Source: Cytophagales bacterium (lineage in GTDB: Bacteria; Bacteroidota; Bacteroidia; Cytophagales; Bernardetiaceae). Taken from it: 64,000 nucleotides of DNA. The translations under genes were made by a program, and so were the position numbers. The stretch lies in contig JAAFJX010000003.1 of NCBI GenBank assembly GCA_013299045.1, positions 1 through 64,000 on the forward strand, read 5' to 3'. Below, one piece after another: positions 1 through 8,486 of this stretch (the stretch's first letter is position 1; every line of letters starts with the position of its first letter). The notes under the pieces are model-generated. The model was not told the DNA's origin. It saw only the letters and a program-made list of their open reading frames with translations, and ran no database searches.

Positions 1-1
1 C

Positions 2-55
2 GTTTATGTGCAGAACGGCTCAAAAATAGAGTATTTGCGCTTGAACGTGGAATAA
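2..55 (+). CDS. C-terminal fragment of an unidentified protein
   Basis: The second reading frame is open from the window edge and gives the 17 residues VYVQNGSKIEYLRLNVE before a TAA at 53-55. A strong intrinsic terminator begins about 20 bases after that stop, which supports a real gene end. Too little is visible to name the product, and the rest lies outside the window. Confidence 0.5.
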   Translation, partial: VYVQNGSKIEYLRLNVE

Positions 56-75
56 TCTGTATTAATTTCATTATT

Positions 76-117
76 AAACCTTTACAAAGTTATCCGTGCT
101 CTGTAAAGGTTTTTTTG
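76..117 (+). terminator. Rho-independent terminator
   Basis: Perfect 11-base arms (AAACCTTTACA at 76-86 and its complement at 102-112) enclose a 15-base loop. The hairpin runs straight into a T tract. It lies just after the stop at 53-55 and closes the upstream gene on the plus strand. Confidence 0.85.
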
Positions 118-236
118 ATGCGGAAAACTTATACATATTGACACGACAGTTATTAAAAAATCAAGATATTGTCTATAAGCGCTTTAAATTATGCCTCAAT
201 AACGTGTTTATACCGGCAGGCTAATAACAAAAAAAA

Positions 237-269
237 TTAGGCATTATAAAAAAAATGTATTATGTTTGC
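237..269 (+). promoter_or_regulatory. Putative promoter of sigA (Bacteroidota type)
   Basis: TATGTTTGC at 261-269 matches the Bacteroidota -7 element TAnnTTTG. TTAG at 237-240, 20 bases upstream, is a three-of-four match to the -33 TTTG. Transcription would start near 276, leaving a leader of about 130 bases before the ATG at 406. The weak -33 match keeps confidence moderate. Confidence 0.45.
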
Positions 270-405
270 AGCTTATTTGCGCTAAATCTGTAATTTAGCC
301 ACCGAATATGCGTTTCCCTTTAAGATTGATTCAGTTTCTTGGTCATAAATTCTGGTGTAAAAGGGTTATAAGCTCTGATACATCGCTTAATGCAAGTGTA
401 AGCAA

Positions 406-1269
406 ATGAGACAGCTAAAAATTAGCAAACAGATAACCAACCGCGAAAGCCAGTCGTTAGACAAATACCTACAAGAAATAGGTAAAGTAGATTTGCTTAC
501 GCCCGACGAGGAAGTAGAACTTGCCAAAAGAATTAGAGAAGGCGACCAAGTAGCCTTAGAAAAATTAACTAAAGCCAACCTTCGTTTTGTGGTGTCGGTG
601 GCCAAACAATATCAAAATCAAGGACTTTCGCTCGGCGACCTTATCAATGAAGGTAATTTGGGTCTTATCAAAGCCGCTCAGCGTTTTGACGAAACACGCG
701 GCTTCAAGTTTATTTCTTATGCTGTTTGGTGGATTCGCCAGTCTATCTTGCAGGCTTTGGCGGAACAGTCGCGCATTGTGCGTTTGCCGCTTAACCGTGT
801 GGGTTCTTTGAACAAAATTACCAAGACTTTTTCGGAACTAGAACAAAAATTTGAGCGTGAGCCTTCGGCTGAGGAGCTGGCTGAGGCGCTTGACCTCACG
901 GCTGGCGAGATTATAGACACCATGAAAATTTCGGGCCGTCATGTTTCTATGGACGCTCCCTTTGTGCAAGGTGAGGACAGTACTCTGCTGGACGTTCTGG
1001 AAAACGACTCGGACGAAAAGCCCGATTCAGAACTCATGAATGACTCTTTGCGCAAGGAAGTAAAGCGCGCCCTTTCTACACTTACGCAGCGTGAGGCTGA
1101 TGTAGTGAGCCTATACTTTGGGCTAGATGGGGAGTATCCCATGACACTTGAGGAAATTGGCGAAAAGTTTAACCTCACGCGCGAGCGTGTTCGTCAAATC
1201 AAAGAAAAAGCGATACGCCGCTTACGCCACGTTTCCCGCAGCAAGGCTTTGAAACCATATTTGGGCTAA
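406..1269 (+). CDS. rpoD: RNA polymerase primary sigma factor (SigA/RpoD)
   Basis: This is the housekeeping sigma factor that directs core RNA polymerase to vegetative promoters. At 287 residues it is the short form usual in Bacteroidota, without the long region 1.1 and non-conserved domain of proteobacterial RpoD. Region 1.2 starts near residue 19 ([10 protein letters not shown]). Region 2 carries the [11 protein letters not shown] and [10 protein letters not shown] signatures, and region 4 has the helix-turn-helix [27 protein letters not shown]-type end. The ATG at 406 gives the expected N-terminus ([11 protein letters not shown]), known from other Bacteroidota. A small unknown gene follows 51 bases downstream. 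Confidence 0.97.
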   Translation: MRQLKISKQITNRESQSLDKYLQEIGKVDLLTPDEEVELAKRIREGDQVALEKLTKANLRFVVSVAKQYQNQGLSLGDLINEGNLGLIKAAQRFDETRGFKFISYAVWWIRQSILQALAEQSRIVRLPLNRVGSLNKITKTFSELEQKFEREPSAEELAEALDLTAGEIIDTMKISGRHVSMDAPFVQGEDSTLLDVLENDSDEKPDSELMNDSLRKEVKRALSTLTQREADVVSLYFGLDGEYPMTLEEIGEKFNLTRERVRQIKEKAIRRLRHVSRSKALKPYLG

Positions 1270-1320
1270 AGAGCTATTTACATTTTTGTTACAAAGGAAA
1301 AAATTGGAGTAAAAAAGAAT

Positions 1321-1722
1321 ATGACTACGGACGTACACGTGGCAGCAGCCAAGCTACAAAAAGCTATTGAGGAACATCTGGGCGTAGATGGAGGCGGTCT
1401 TGTTTTTGATTTCAGCCATGAAGCCAATCAAGTAAAATTGAATCTTATTACCGTGAATCCACGTCATAATCAGTCTTTTCTATTTCATACGGAGGTGGGA
1501 ACTGACCGTTTGGACGCGCTAACAAAAATGCTGGACTACCTCAAAAAATACCGCGATAAGGAAAATACATACACCATACAGTGGCGCTCTGGCAAAGCAG
1601 GGGAGTTGCATACGTCCTATTTCCGCGCTAGGCACATTTACGAAGCCTTAGACAAACTCTATTTTGGGCGCGATTTGGCCACCATCACGGTTTATAACGT
1701 AGCGATGAACCCGCAAGCCTAG
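1321..1722 (+). CDS. Conserved-looking small protein of unknown function
   Basis: The gene encodes 133 residues with no signal peptide or membrane segment, so the product is probably cytoplasmic. It is mixed alpha/beta in appearance, with an amphipathic N-terminal helix (AAKLQKAIEEHLG) and a basic, aromatic centre (LDYLKKYRDKENTYTIQWRSG). I do not recognise a family or catalytic motif. It lies between sigA (51 bases upstream) and a permease gene whose ATG begins 7 bases after its stop, so it is probably co-transcribed with the permease. Codon use resembles its neighbours, which supports a real gene. Confidence 0.75.
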   Translation: MTTDVHVAAAKLQKAIEEHLGVDGGGLVFDFSHEANQVKLNLITVNPRHNQSFLFHTEVGTDRLDALTKMLDYLKKYRDKENTYTIQWRSGKAGELHTSYFRARHIYEALDKLYFGRDLATITVYNVAMNPQA

Positions 1723-1729
1723 TGCTACC

Positions 1730-2959
1730 ATGAGCATGGCGCGCTGGATAGCCAGCAGACTGGGGCAAGACAAAAACATGGGCTTTTCAAAGGCCGTAGA
1801 GCGTATTGCCATTGGAAGCATCGCGCTGGGCTTGGCGGTTCTTATTGTGTCGTTTTCTGTCTTTGAGGGTTTTAAGGCGCAACTTACAGATAAGCTCTGC
1901 GACTTTTCGGGGCATTTTCAGTTGGCGGGCTACGATGCCAACGTTAATTTTGACGAAGTAAGACCACTTTCTACGGCCTCTCCCGCTCTTAAGCAGATAG
2001 CTCAAATCCCTCATTTTGCTTTTATGCAGCCTTACAGCAAAAGGGCGGCCTTGCTCAAGTCCGACACCGAGGTTTGCGGCGTTATTTTTAAGGGCTTTGA
2101 TAAGGCTTATGAAGAAAATGCACCACTCAAAAACTATTTGCGGCAAGGGCAGTTCATTCAGTTTCCTGATACAGTCCCTTCTAACGACCTCATTTTGAGC
2201 CAGCATTTAAGCAAAAATTTGAGTCTAAAGTGTGGCGACTCCCTTGTAGCGCATTTTGTAGAGAGCAAAACGACTTCGCGCTACCGCAAAATGCGTGTGG
2301 CGGGTGTTTACCGCAGCAGCCTCGAGGAGTTTGACAACAGCATTGTTTTTTGCGATATGCGCCTTATCCAAAAGCTCAATAACTGGCCAGACACACTAGT
2401 AGGGGGCTTTGAACTCTACTTTGAGAATCTCAACTTGGCAGAGCAACAAACGGATTTGATTCTGGACGAACTTAGCTATACGATGTTGCTTACTTCCGTA
2501 CTGGACGCTTACAGCTACTTTTTTGATTGGTTCAAAATCATTGACAGAAACGTGTTTATATTCCTTTCTATCATTGTTTTTGTGGCTTTGTTCAATATTA
2601 TTTCTGTACTGTTGATTATGATTGTCGAGCGCGTAGAAATGATAGGCATACTCAAAACCATTGGGGCCAGCAACGGGCAGTTGCAGCGTATTTTTTTCTA
2701 TAAAAGCATCAAGTTGATGTATTGGGGGGTGCTTTGGGGCAATCTAATAGGCTTAGCAATCTGCTGGTTACAAGCCTATTTTCAATGGATTCCTATGGAC
2801 GAAGATACCTACTATATGCGGGCAGTTCCTGTTTTGTTGAACTATGCGGTGGTTTTTATTCTGAATATTTTAATTCTTTTTTTGGTACTGTTTATGATTT
2901 TGCTGCCTACTTTTTTGATTAGTTTTATCAAACCTATTCGCGCCATTCGGTTTCAGTAG
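1730..2959 (+). CDS. ABC transporter permease, LolC/LolE (FtsX/MacB) family
   Basis: The protein has 409 residues in the LolC/E architecture. One membrane helix lies near residues 27-47 (IAIGSIALGLAVLIVSF), then comes a large periplasmic domain of about 220 residues, then three C-terminal helices forming the FtsX-like permease domain. The motif ERVEMIGILKTIGASNGQLQRIFF is the coupling region typical of this family. In the Lol system such permeases extract lipoproteins from the inner membrane with an ATPase (LolD), which is not visible here. An alternative ATG six bases downstream (MARWIA) is equally likely as the start. The gene may be co-transcribed with the preceding 133-residue gene. Confidence 0.88.
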   Translation: MSMARWIASRLGQDKNMGFSKAVERIAIGSIALGLAVLIVSFSVFEGFKAQLTDKLCDFSGHFQLAGYDANVNFDEVRPLSTASPALKQIAQIPHFAFMQPYSKRAALLKSDTEVCGVIFKGFDKAYEENAPLKNYLRQGQFIQFPDTVPSNDLILSQHLSKNLSLKCGDSLVAHFVESKTTSRYRKMRVAGVYRSSLEEFDNSIVFCDMRLIQKLNNWPDTLVGGFELYFENLNLAEQQTDLILDELSYTMLLTSVLDAYSYFFDWFKIIDRNVFIFLSIIVFVALFNIISVLLIMIVERVEMIGILKTIGASNGQLQRIFFYKSIKLMYWGVLWGNLIGLAICWLQAYFQWIPMDEDTYYMRAVPVLLNYAVVFILNILILFLVLFMILLPTFLISFIKPIRAIRFQ

Positions 2960-2986
2960 TAGCCACAAACTTTGAGAAGGTCAATT

Positions 2987-4090
2987 ATGCCGCTTGTATC
3001 ATTCCTAAAGCCGCTTTTTAAGCCCAAACGGTGGGCAGATGGTCATTGGCAGACCATTGCGCCAAGCATAAAGCGCAAAATTTCTCTTGAGGATACATCA
3101 CTCCTACATACCCGCGAGCGCATTTATACACCCGATGCCGATTTTCTGGACTTGGACTGGTACACCCAAAAAGAAATGATTTCTGAGCAGCTCGTAGTGG
3201 TTTTGCATGGCCTAGAGGGCAATTCCCAGAGGCATTATGCGCAGGGGCTTATCAGGCATTTTGGCGAAAATGGCTGGGACGCGCTCGGTTACAATTGCCG
3301 CTCCTGTAGCGGAGAAATGAACTGGCAGCCACGCTTTTATCATCATGCTGATTCGGCAGATTTGCATACGGCTGTTCAGCACGTTGTGGCTACCAGAACC
3401 TATAAACAGCTTTTTTTTGTTGGTTTTAGTATGGGTGGCAACATCATTGCCAAGTATTTGGCTGAAATAGGAAGCGGTTTTGCGCCCACTATTCTTGGTG
3501 GTGTGGGTGTTTCTTGTCCTTTTTGGCTGGAAGACTGCGCCATAGCTCTTGAAACTAAACCTAATATGCTTTACAACAGTAAATTCGTGAAGAGTATTGC
3601 TCACAAAGCCATCAGAAAAGCCCAAATCATGCCAGAGCGGTTCAAGGTGAGTGTGCAAAGTTTAGCCCAAGTACGTACCTGCCGTGAGTTTGATGTGCTT
3701 GTAACCGTGCCTTATGGCGGTTTTGATTCTCCTCAGCATTTTTACGAACAAGGCAGCATGGGCACACATATTGAACAGGTAAAAGTGCCATTTTTTTTGT
3801 TGCAAGCACTCAACGACCCTTTTTTGCCGAGCTCTTGCTACCCACAGGACTTGGCCATAAAGCAACCTCATTTCTACTTAGAAATTAGCCAAGAAGGCGG
3901 GCACGTAGGTTTTGAATGTGGTAAAGGCTGGCAGACTTACAGCGAAAAACAGGCTTTAGAGTTTGCTCATGCTTGTTTGAGAGAAGACTTTACGACGCTA
4001 CCGACCAGCCAAACACTCCTTCGTGTTCCGGAGCGTAGTGATAACACATTTTTGGGTGGTTTGCTTACTTTAAAACGGTTGTTTGGCTAA
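2987..4090 (+). CDS. Alpha/beta hydrolase, YheT family
   Basis: This is a 367-residue alpha/beta-hydrolase-fold enzyme of the YheT/UPF0017 group, whose substrates are poorly known (esters or lipids are assumed). The oxyanion-side motif VVVLHGLEGNS lies near residue 70. The nucleophile elbow GFSMGGN places Ser148, followed by a probable acid Asp277 (LNDPFLPS) and His306 (EGGHVGF). I chose the ATG at 2987 because GAGAAGG lies just upstream; a TTG five codons earlier is also in frame. The 3' end overlaps the convergent anti-sigma gene by 26 bases. Confidence 0.9.
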   Translation: MPLVSFLKPLFKPKRWADGHWQTIAPSIKRKISLEDTSLLHTRERIYTPDADFLDLDWYTQKEMISEQLVVVLHGLEGNSQRHYAQGLIRHFGENGWDALGYNCRSCSGEMNWQPRFYHHADSADLHTAVQHVVATRTYKQLFFVGFSMGGNIIAKYLAEIGSGFAPTILGGVGVSCPFWLEDCAIALETKPNMLYNSKFVKSIAHKAIRKAQIMPERFKVSVQSLAQVRTCREFDVLVTVPYGGFDSPQHFYEQGSMGTHIEQVKVPFFLLQALNDPFLPSSCYPQDLAIKQPHFYLEISQEGGHVGFECGKGWQTYSEKQALEFAHACLREDFTTLPTSQTLLRVPERSDNTFLGGLLTLKRLFG

Positions 4091-4709
4091 CTCGCTCCAA
4101 ATCAAAAGTATCTTGGCCTTGTATGAGTAATTTTTGGTCGGTGGCGGGAATTTCTAATAACAAAAAGCCTTTCAGGTCTTTTGTATAAAGGCAAAGGGTA
4201 TCTTGCGCCCAGTTGTAGGCCAAAGTGCTTTTAGATAAAGGCTTATAGAGATAGATAGGTTTGTTGAGTGTGTCGGCCGAAGTGCCTGCAAAGCCCAAGC
4301 TGCTTTCATTTTTGACAACACTCGGTACTTCGGCCAATACGTATAAAACCTCAGCAGCAACACGCCCATTGCTGTTATTTTGATACCATAAGCCCAATAC
4401 AGCCAGCAAAACTGCCGCCGCGGCAGCCCATTGAAAAACGCTTTTTTGCCAAAAATGGACAATTCTAGGCGCTTTTTCCTGCTCAGTTTGCATGGTTTGG
4501 TGAAAGCCCTGCAACTTTTTTTTGAGTTTGTTGCGCTCGTTTTTCTGAAAACCCAACATGATTTGGCGCTCAGTATGAACGGCCTCTTTCAGATGCGCGT
4601 TTTGCGCCACTTCAGCTTCAAACTGCACTTTTTCGGTTGCGCTGAGTCTGTTTTGCAAATAATCGTCTATGCGATTTTGAAAAGGAATGAGCGGGTCTTC
4701 GTGTTCCAT
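4065..4709 (-). CDS. Probable membrane anti-sigma factor
   Basis: This 214-residue protein has a cytoplasmic N-terminal part of about 105 residues, rich in charged helices (IDDYLQNRLSATEKVQFEAEV, ERNKLKKKLQGFHQT). A single membrane helix lies near residues 110-125 (FQWAAAAAVLLAVLGLW), followed by a roughly 90-residue extracytoplasmic region. That is the usual layout of Bacteroidota anti-sigma factors, although no zinc-binding HxxxCxxC is present. It starts 10 bases after the ECF sigma gene, the standard sigma/anti-sigma pairing. The extracytoplasmic part has no recognisable FecR domain, so the signal sensed is unknown. Confidence 0.72.
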   Translation of the reverse strand: MEHEDPLIPFQNRIDDYLQNRLSATEKVQFEAEVAQNAHLKEAVHTERQIMLGFQKNERNKLKKKLQGFHQTMQTEQEKAPRIVHFWQKSVFQWAAAAAVLLAVLGLWYQNNSNGRVAAEVLYVLAEVPSVVKNESSLGFAGTSADTLNKPIYLYKPLSKSTLAYNWAQDTLCLYTKDLKGFLLLEIPATDQKLLIQGQDTFDLERVSQTTVLK

Positions 4710-4719
4710 CTTTTTTTGA

Positions 4720-5265
4720 TTAGTTTTTTTTGAACTGATTTTTTATTTTTTGTAAGCACTTGTATTTGGCAGTTTTGGCGGCATCGGTATTGGCGTAGGC
4801 ATACTGGAGCGCAATATGTTCCATGCTCCATTGTTTGTAGTAAAAAGCTGTGAGGAGGTCTTGGCATCTTTCCGAAAGGCTTTGAATCACTTGCTTGAGC
4901 TTTTCGTAGTCTTCTGGAAGCTCATCGTCTTTTGCTTCCATGAGCCATTGGTGCTCTGCCGCAAGCGTTATTTCTGGCCTATTCTTACTAATGTGCTTGA
5001 GCCATTTGTAACGAAATATTTGCATCAGAAAGCCCGCCGCTGCACCCGTTAGGATAAAATCTGGACTCAAAACCTTTTCATAAAAAAGCAATACTGCATC
5101 TTGATAGACTTCCTGCGCGTCGGCTTCTTGGCCGCTGTTTTGGCGGGCAAAGGCAAGGGCCTGAGGCCAATGCAGCACATAGAATTGTTCGAGGGCTTTT
5201 TCGTCCGTCTGCCTTAGGCGCTCAATAAGTTCGTTGTCAGGCATAGTGGATTTGGATTTGCGCAT
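4720..5265 (-). CDS. ECF-type RNA polymerase sigma factor
   Basis: The gene encodes 181 residues in the sigma-70 ECF layout. Region 2 spans roughly residues 25-90 (ALEQFYVLHWPQALAFARQN, EEAQEVYQDAVLLFYEK-like core). Region 4 lies near residues 125-175 (SLSERCQDLLTAFYYKQWSMEHIALQYAYANTDAAKTAKYKCLQKI), containing the helix-turn-helix. It is followed 10 bases downstream by the putative membrane anti-sigma factor, so it probably responds to a cell-surface signal. The ATG at 5265 is followed by an in-frame ATG at codon 8 (MPDNELIERL), which could also be used. Confidence 0.9.
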   Translation of the reverse strand: MRKSKSTMPDNELIERLRQTDEKALEQFYVLHWPQALAFARQNSGQEADAQEVYQDAVLLFYEKVLSPDFILTGAAAGFLMQIFRYKWLKHISKNRPEITLAAEHQWLMEAKDDELPEDYEKLKQVIQSLSERCQDLLTAFYYKQWSMEHIALQYAYANTDAAKTAKYKCLQKIKNQFKKN

Positions 5266-5404
5266 AAAAGATTTCGTGTATATATGCTAATCAATACAGA
5301 AAGGTAACCAATTTTATAGGAGAAATTCATAAAAAATACGACTCAAGACCACAAAAAAAGAAAGAATTGCTTTATGAGTGCATTTTTTTAGGTCTTTTGT
5401 GGCT

Positions 5405-5434
5405 CAAAGGTATTGATTTTATCCACAGCGATAA
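5405..5434 (-). promoter_or_regulatory. Putative promoter of the ECF sigma/anti-sigma operon
   Basis: On the minus strand TACCTTTG (5412-5405) fits the Bacteroidota -7 element TAnnTTTG. TTTA (5434-5431), 18 bases upstream, approximates the -33 TTTG. The predicted start near 5398 leaves a leader of about 130 bases before the sigma gene at 5265. Confidence 0.4.
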
Positions 5435-5466
5435 AGTTGAATCTTGTTACACAACATATCAAAAAG

Positions 5467-5969
5467 ACAAGCTCTTAATTAACCTCTCTGAGAGATGTCC
5501 GTTTTTAGGAAGCGAATAATTGTACTTTTCCAAGATAGGGGCTTTACTTTTAAAGTATGGCCAACTACGGCTATGATACGGCTATCATACGGCTATGATA
5601 CGGCTATGCTAGGGCTAAGGCAAAATATGACAAAAGCAATTTTTAGGCATCAAGCGGGTTTGCGGCTTTATCTTTTTTTTTGTTATTGAGTAGGTCTGCT
5701 GGCCTGTATTGGCGTTAGAGAGGCGGCGGGTTTAGTGCGTAGCACCGAAGCGAAGCGAAGCCCAAAGACGAACGACCGCGAAGCGGGAACGCCCAAGAAA
5801 TTGTAAAAAAACAATCGTGCGTCTTGACAACTCAAGAGAGCTTAATTTCGTTCACCCCCCGCAACTCTGCGGAAAGGACGGTTTTAATAAACGACTAGTA
5901 GATTTTAAAGATGAAATGCTTGTTTAATTTACTGACAATAAATACTTTAGCTTTATTTCAAGAGAAGAC
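5467..5969 (+). repeat. Dispersed modular repeat, locus 1 (modules B-C-D-E-G)
   Basis: This non-coding block is shared with 54762-55578 (inverted) and 62247-63245. Module B (about 5467-5690) ends in four 11-base tandem units CGGCTATGATA at 5568-5611. Module C (5709-5796) is GC-rich with nested hairpins. A short module D remnant ends near 5848. Module E (5855-5895) contains CCGCAACTCTGCGG. Module G (about 5905-5969) ends in AAGAGAAGAC. Modules A and F are absent. It fills the gap between the sigma gene and the DoxX-like gene. The small open frame at 5495-5689 is not conserved in the other copies (ATG is followed by TAA at 62.4 kb), so I treat the block as non-coding. Confidence 0.85.
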
Positions 5970-5986
5970 AATTTAGTCTGTCGGTT

Positions 5987-6433
5987 TTACTGATTGTCAT
6001 TATTTTTTTTCTCTTGAAAATAGGAAGCAACATAAATTCCTATCAAAATGAAATTACTGATTGTAGAGACTAGGTGCTTGTCAAGATAAATTTGGCGTAC
6101 TAGCACGAGAATCAACGTAAGTAAAAGCACAATAAGCGCCATCTTTTTAAGCTCTGGTGATGCTTTTGGGAGGGCAAGAACAACTACGCCAAGTATCTTT
6201 ATAGCTATGAGGGCATGAGCAAAATAGTCAGGGTATCGGAGGGCTTCTTCCGTATATTGGGCAATAAGTTCAGGCATAAAGAGCCAAGCGCTAATAGGCA
6301 TAACCAGCTCCAGCAAATCAATAAGAATCGTAACTACCCAAAAAAATATGCTGTTGTTTTTCACTGTGGAATGAAGATGCTTTTGTTGTACATACCATGT
6401 TATGATTGGCACGAACCAGCTATTTCTTTCCAA
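5987..6433 (-). CDS. DoxX-like small integral membrane protein
   Basis: The protein has 148 residues and four predicted membrane helices (for example SIFFWVVTILIDLLELVMPISAW and MALIVLLLTLILVLV). The segment IKILGVVVLALPKASPELKKMA matches the KILG...L.P.FP.LKEWA signature of the DoxX-like family, small membrane proteins of unclear biochemical role. The true start is uncertain: the ATG at 6433 gives an unusually polar 25-residue lead, and the GTG at 6364 would give the more typical N-terminus just before helix 1. Repeat locus 1 begins about 20 bases beyond its stop. Confidence 0.7.
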   Translation of the reverse strand: MERNSWFVPIITWYVQQKHLHSTVKNNSIFFWVVTILIDLLELVMPISAWLFMPELIAQYTEEALRYPDYFAHALIAIKILGVVVLALPKASPELKKMALIVLLLTLILVLVRQIYLDKHLVSTISNFILIGIYVASYFQEKKNNDNQ

Positions 6434-6504
6434 CTGTTGGGATACAAAAATTTAGATAGAAAGGGATTGCCTCGCACGTACACAAGAAGAAATATTTTAC
6501 TCAA

Positions 6505-8466
6505 TTATTCAACTTTTTTAAGTACTATTTGCTCGTTGTGCTTGGCGCTTACGAGGTCAAGAAGTGCTCTTAAATAGGTGTAGCTTTCGGCAGCAATCAC
6601 CGGAACTTTTATCTGGAGCTTACTCGTAATCTTGATTTCCGTAGGGGTTTGTGATACGAGGTAGTCAAACTTTGCGCTGCCGTCTGCTATGGCAATCTTA
6701 GCTGTTTTGGGGGCATCTTCCACGATATAGCCCGAAGGAATGCTGAAGGTTATGATATAGATTTCGTCAAAAGTTTCAATAAAGTCCACCGGATACTTAC
6801 GCTCACTGTTCCGCAAGGGGTTTTCTTCATAACCAAAAGTGAGCATGGGGCTAAAGTAAATGCGTTCTTCGTTTACGTCTGCCCAGTTTTCTGTGCTGAG
6901 CTGGCAGTGGCCGTTCAAACTTTCGTGAATTTTATCCTGATTATCAAAAGCGGCATTTTTGATTTGACCATTCGGCCCGAGCAGGTTTTTAAATTCTTTT
7001 TTAAAGAAAGCGTCTGGCTTTTCTTCTTTTAGTCGGCGGCGGTCTGCTACAGCAAACAGGCCTTTTTGGCTCATGCTAACATCTGCAAAAAGCTGATTGT
7101 CTTTTACTTGGCATTTTACATCTATATACTCTACGCTTTTTTGTTTTTGTAAGTCCACCCAGCCCGCAGGTTTTAGGGTGTTGTCTACCAGAAGCCCAAA
7201 GCCGTAGGCGAGGTGGCTTGGCAAAATGCCCGGAGGACGGAGTGGCTCGGCTGTGTCTAGCAAAAGCACGTCCGTACTGCTCAGTTTGGCCTGGACAATG
7301 ACCGTACTGAACTCTGATAGGTTAGGTGAAAAGCTGCTCACACGGCCTCTGTCGTGCTCCGATACCAAAACTGGTGTAGCTTCTATGCCAGCCCCTTGCA
7401 GGAGGTAGGCCAGCAGCATATTTTTTTCGGCTCTGGTTCCTTTTTTATTTTTCAAAATATCTACAAAACTTTGTTCAAGATAAACCCAGCCGTCTTCGGT
7501 GAGGGCGATGTTTTTTGTAACATAATCATAGAGGGCAATCAGTTTGTCTTTGGGGGTATCTTTGCCCTGAATGATTGGGTCGGCCATTTCTTGTGCATTT
7601 TTTTTGTTGCGGAATCTCTCGCCGAAAAGCGTTGCTTCGTTAAGTTTTTCTACGACGGTTTCCCAGGTTGAGGCCAAATCTTTGGCAGTACCGTCATAGT
7701 AACGAACACGGGCAACAGAACTGACCATTTTGTCCATGTAGTCGCGTGGGTTGGGTGTATAAGGCTCTTGACGGAGGGCTGGTACATTTTTCATTATCCA
7801 GCGGTAGTAAGTTACATTCGTACTGCCATCGTTCGTGAGAGAGTTTTCGCTCTTTTCCAAGTCATTGTATCCCTCTTTGGTAAAGGCAAGTTCTAGATTT
7901 GTTGGTATGCTCATACGGAACTCGGAGTGGAGCACCGGATAGGCTGATTGAAAATAAAAATCGTCGATGAGGTGTGTTTCTTCTGATACTTGGTAGGTAT
8001 ATTCAATGATAGAACCTTCCTGCACGTTTGGAATCGTAAACTTTTTGATGCTGCTGGATTTGGTGTCTTTGCTGGTAATGATGTCCGCTTTTTCCATTTT
8101 GGTCTCTGACCAGGTGTTGCCTACTTTGTTGTAAACGATGGCCTTTACGCTGTGCATTTCTACATCTTTGTTATAAAGCCGAACTTCTACGTTGGCCAAA
8201 TCGTAGGCTTCTTTTTTAAGAATTTTGATACGCTGATGAACCATGGTAATTTGCTCAAAGTAAGGCTCATAAGATTTAAAACGAAAAGTTATATTTTTAA
8301 AGTTACACAAAACAACAGCTGCGGCGCTAGAATCTACTTTGCTGAAGTCCATGCTCTTGTCGGACTCTTCTAAGCTGCCAAACTTTATGGGTAGCTTCTG
8401 GGCAAAAACAAAGGAGTAGAGCAGAGTCAGAATGATGCTGAGAAGAATAACAACAGACTTTTTCAT
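6505..8466 (-). CDS. Secreted DUF3857 / transglutaminase-like protein
   Basis: The product has 653 residues with a signal peptide (ILLSIILTLLYSFVFA, cut before QKLP). An N-terminal DUF3857 region covers roughly residues 45-230, with a transglutaminase-like region near residues 280-370 (LIALYDYVTKNIALTEDGW, KKGTRAEKNMLLAYLLQGAGIEATPVLV). In the second motif the usual catalytic Cys of transglutaminases appears replaced (RAEKNM where GDCKD is typical), so enzymatic activity is doubtful. A beta-rich C-terminal domain follows. Such genes often occur in tandem in Bacteroidota. The 3' tail of a lost second copy lies just upstream at 8549-8591. I chose the ATG at 8466 over a TTG two codons earlier. 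Confidence 0.85.
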   Translation of the reverse strand: MKKSVVILLSIILTLLYSFVFAQKLPIKFGSLEESDKSMDFSKVDSSAAAVVLCNFKNITFRFKSYEPYFEQITMVHQRIKILKKEAYDLANVEVRLYNKDVEMHSVKAIVYNKVGNTWSETKMEKADIITSKDTKSSSIKKFTIPNVQEGSIIEYTYQVSEETHLIDDFYFQSAYPVLHSEFRMSIPTNLELAFTKEGYNDLEKSENSLTNDGSTNVTYYRWIMKNVPALRQEPYTPNPRDYMDKMVSSVARVRYYDGTAKDLASTWETVVEKLNEATLFGERFRNKKNAQEMADPIIQGKDTPKDKLIALYDYVTKNIALTEDGWVYLEQSFVDILKNKKGTRAEKNMLLAYLLQGAGIEATPVLVSEHDRGRVSSFSPNLSEFSTVIVQAKLSSTDVLLLDTAEPLRPPGILPSHLAYGFGLLVDNTLKPAGWVDLQKQKSVEYIDVKCQVKDNQLFADVSMSQKGLFAVADRRRLKEEKPDAFFKKEFKNLLGPNGQIKNAAFDNQDKIHESLNGHCQLSTENWADVNEERIYFSPMLTFGYEENPLRNSERKYPVDFIETFDEIYIITFSIPSGYIVEDAPKTAKIAIADGSAKFDYLVSQTPTEIKITSKLQIKVPVIAAESYTYLRALLDLVSAKHNEQIVLKKVE

Positions 8467-8486
8467 AAACAAAAACTTTTAAGACA

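Noticed and set aside
5568-5611. CRISPR-like array
   Set aside because: The units are contiguous 11-base tandem repeats with no spacers and no cas genes nearby.
5495-5689. 64-codon plus-strand frame inside repeat locus 1
   Set aside because: The same positions in the 62.4-kb copy give ATG followed at once by TAA, and the frame runs through the 11-base tandem units; no coding conservation.
5467-5969. Insertion sequence
   Set aside because: No transposase-like frame, no matching terminal inverted repeats and no target duplication could be seen at any of the five repeat loci.
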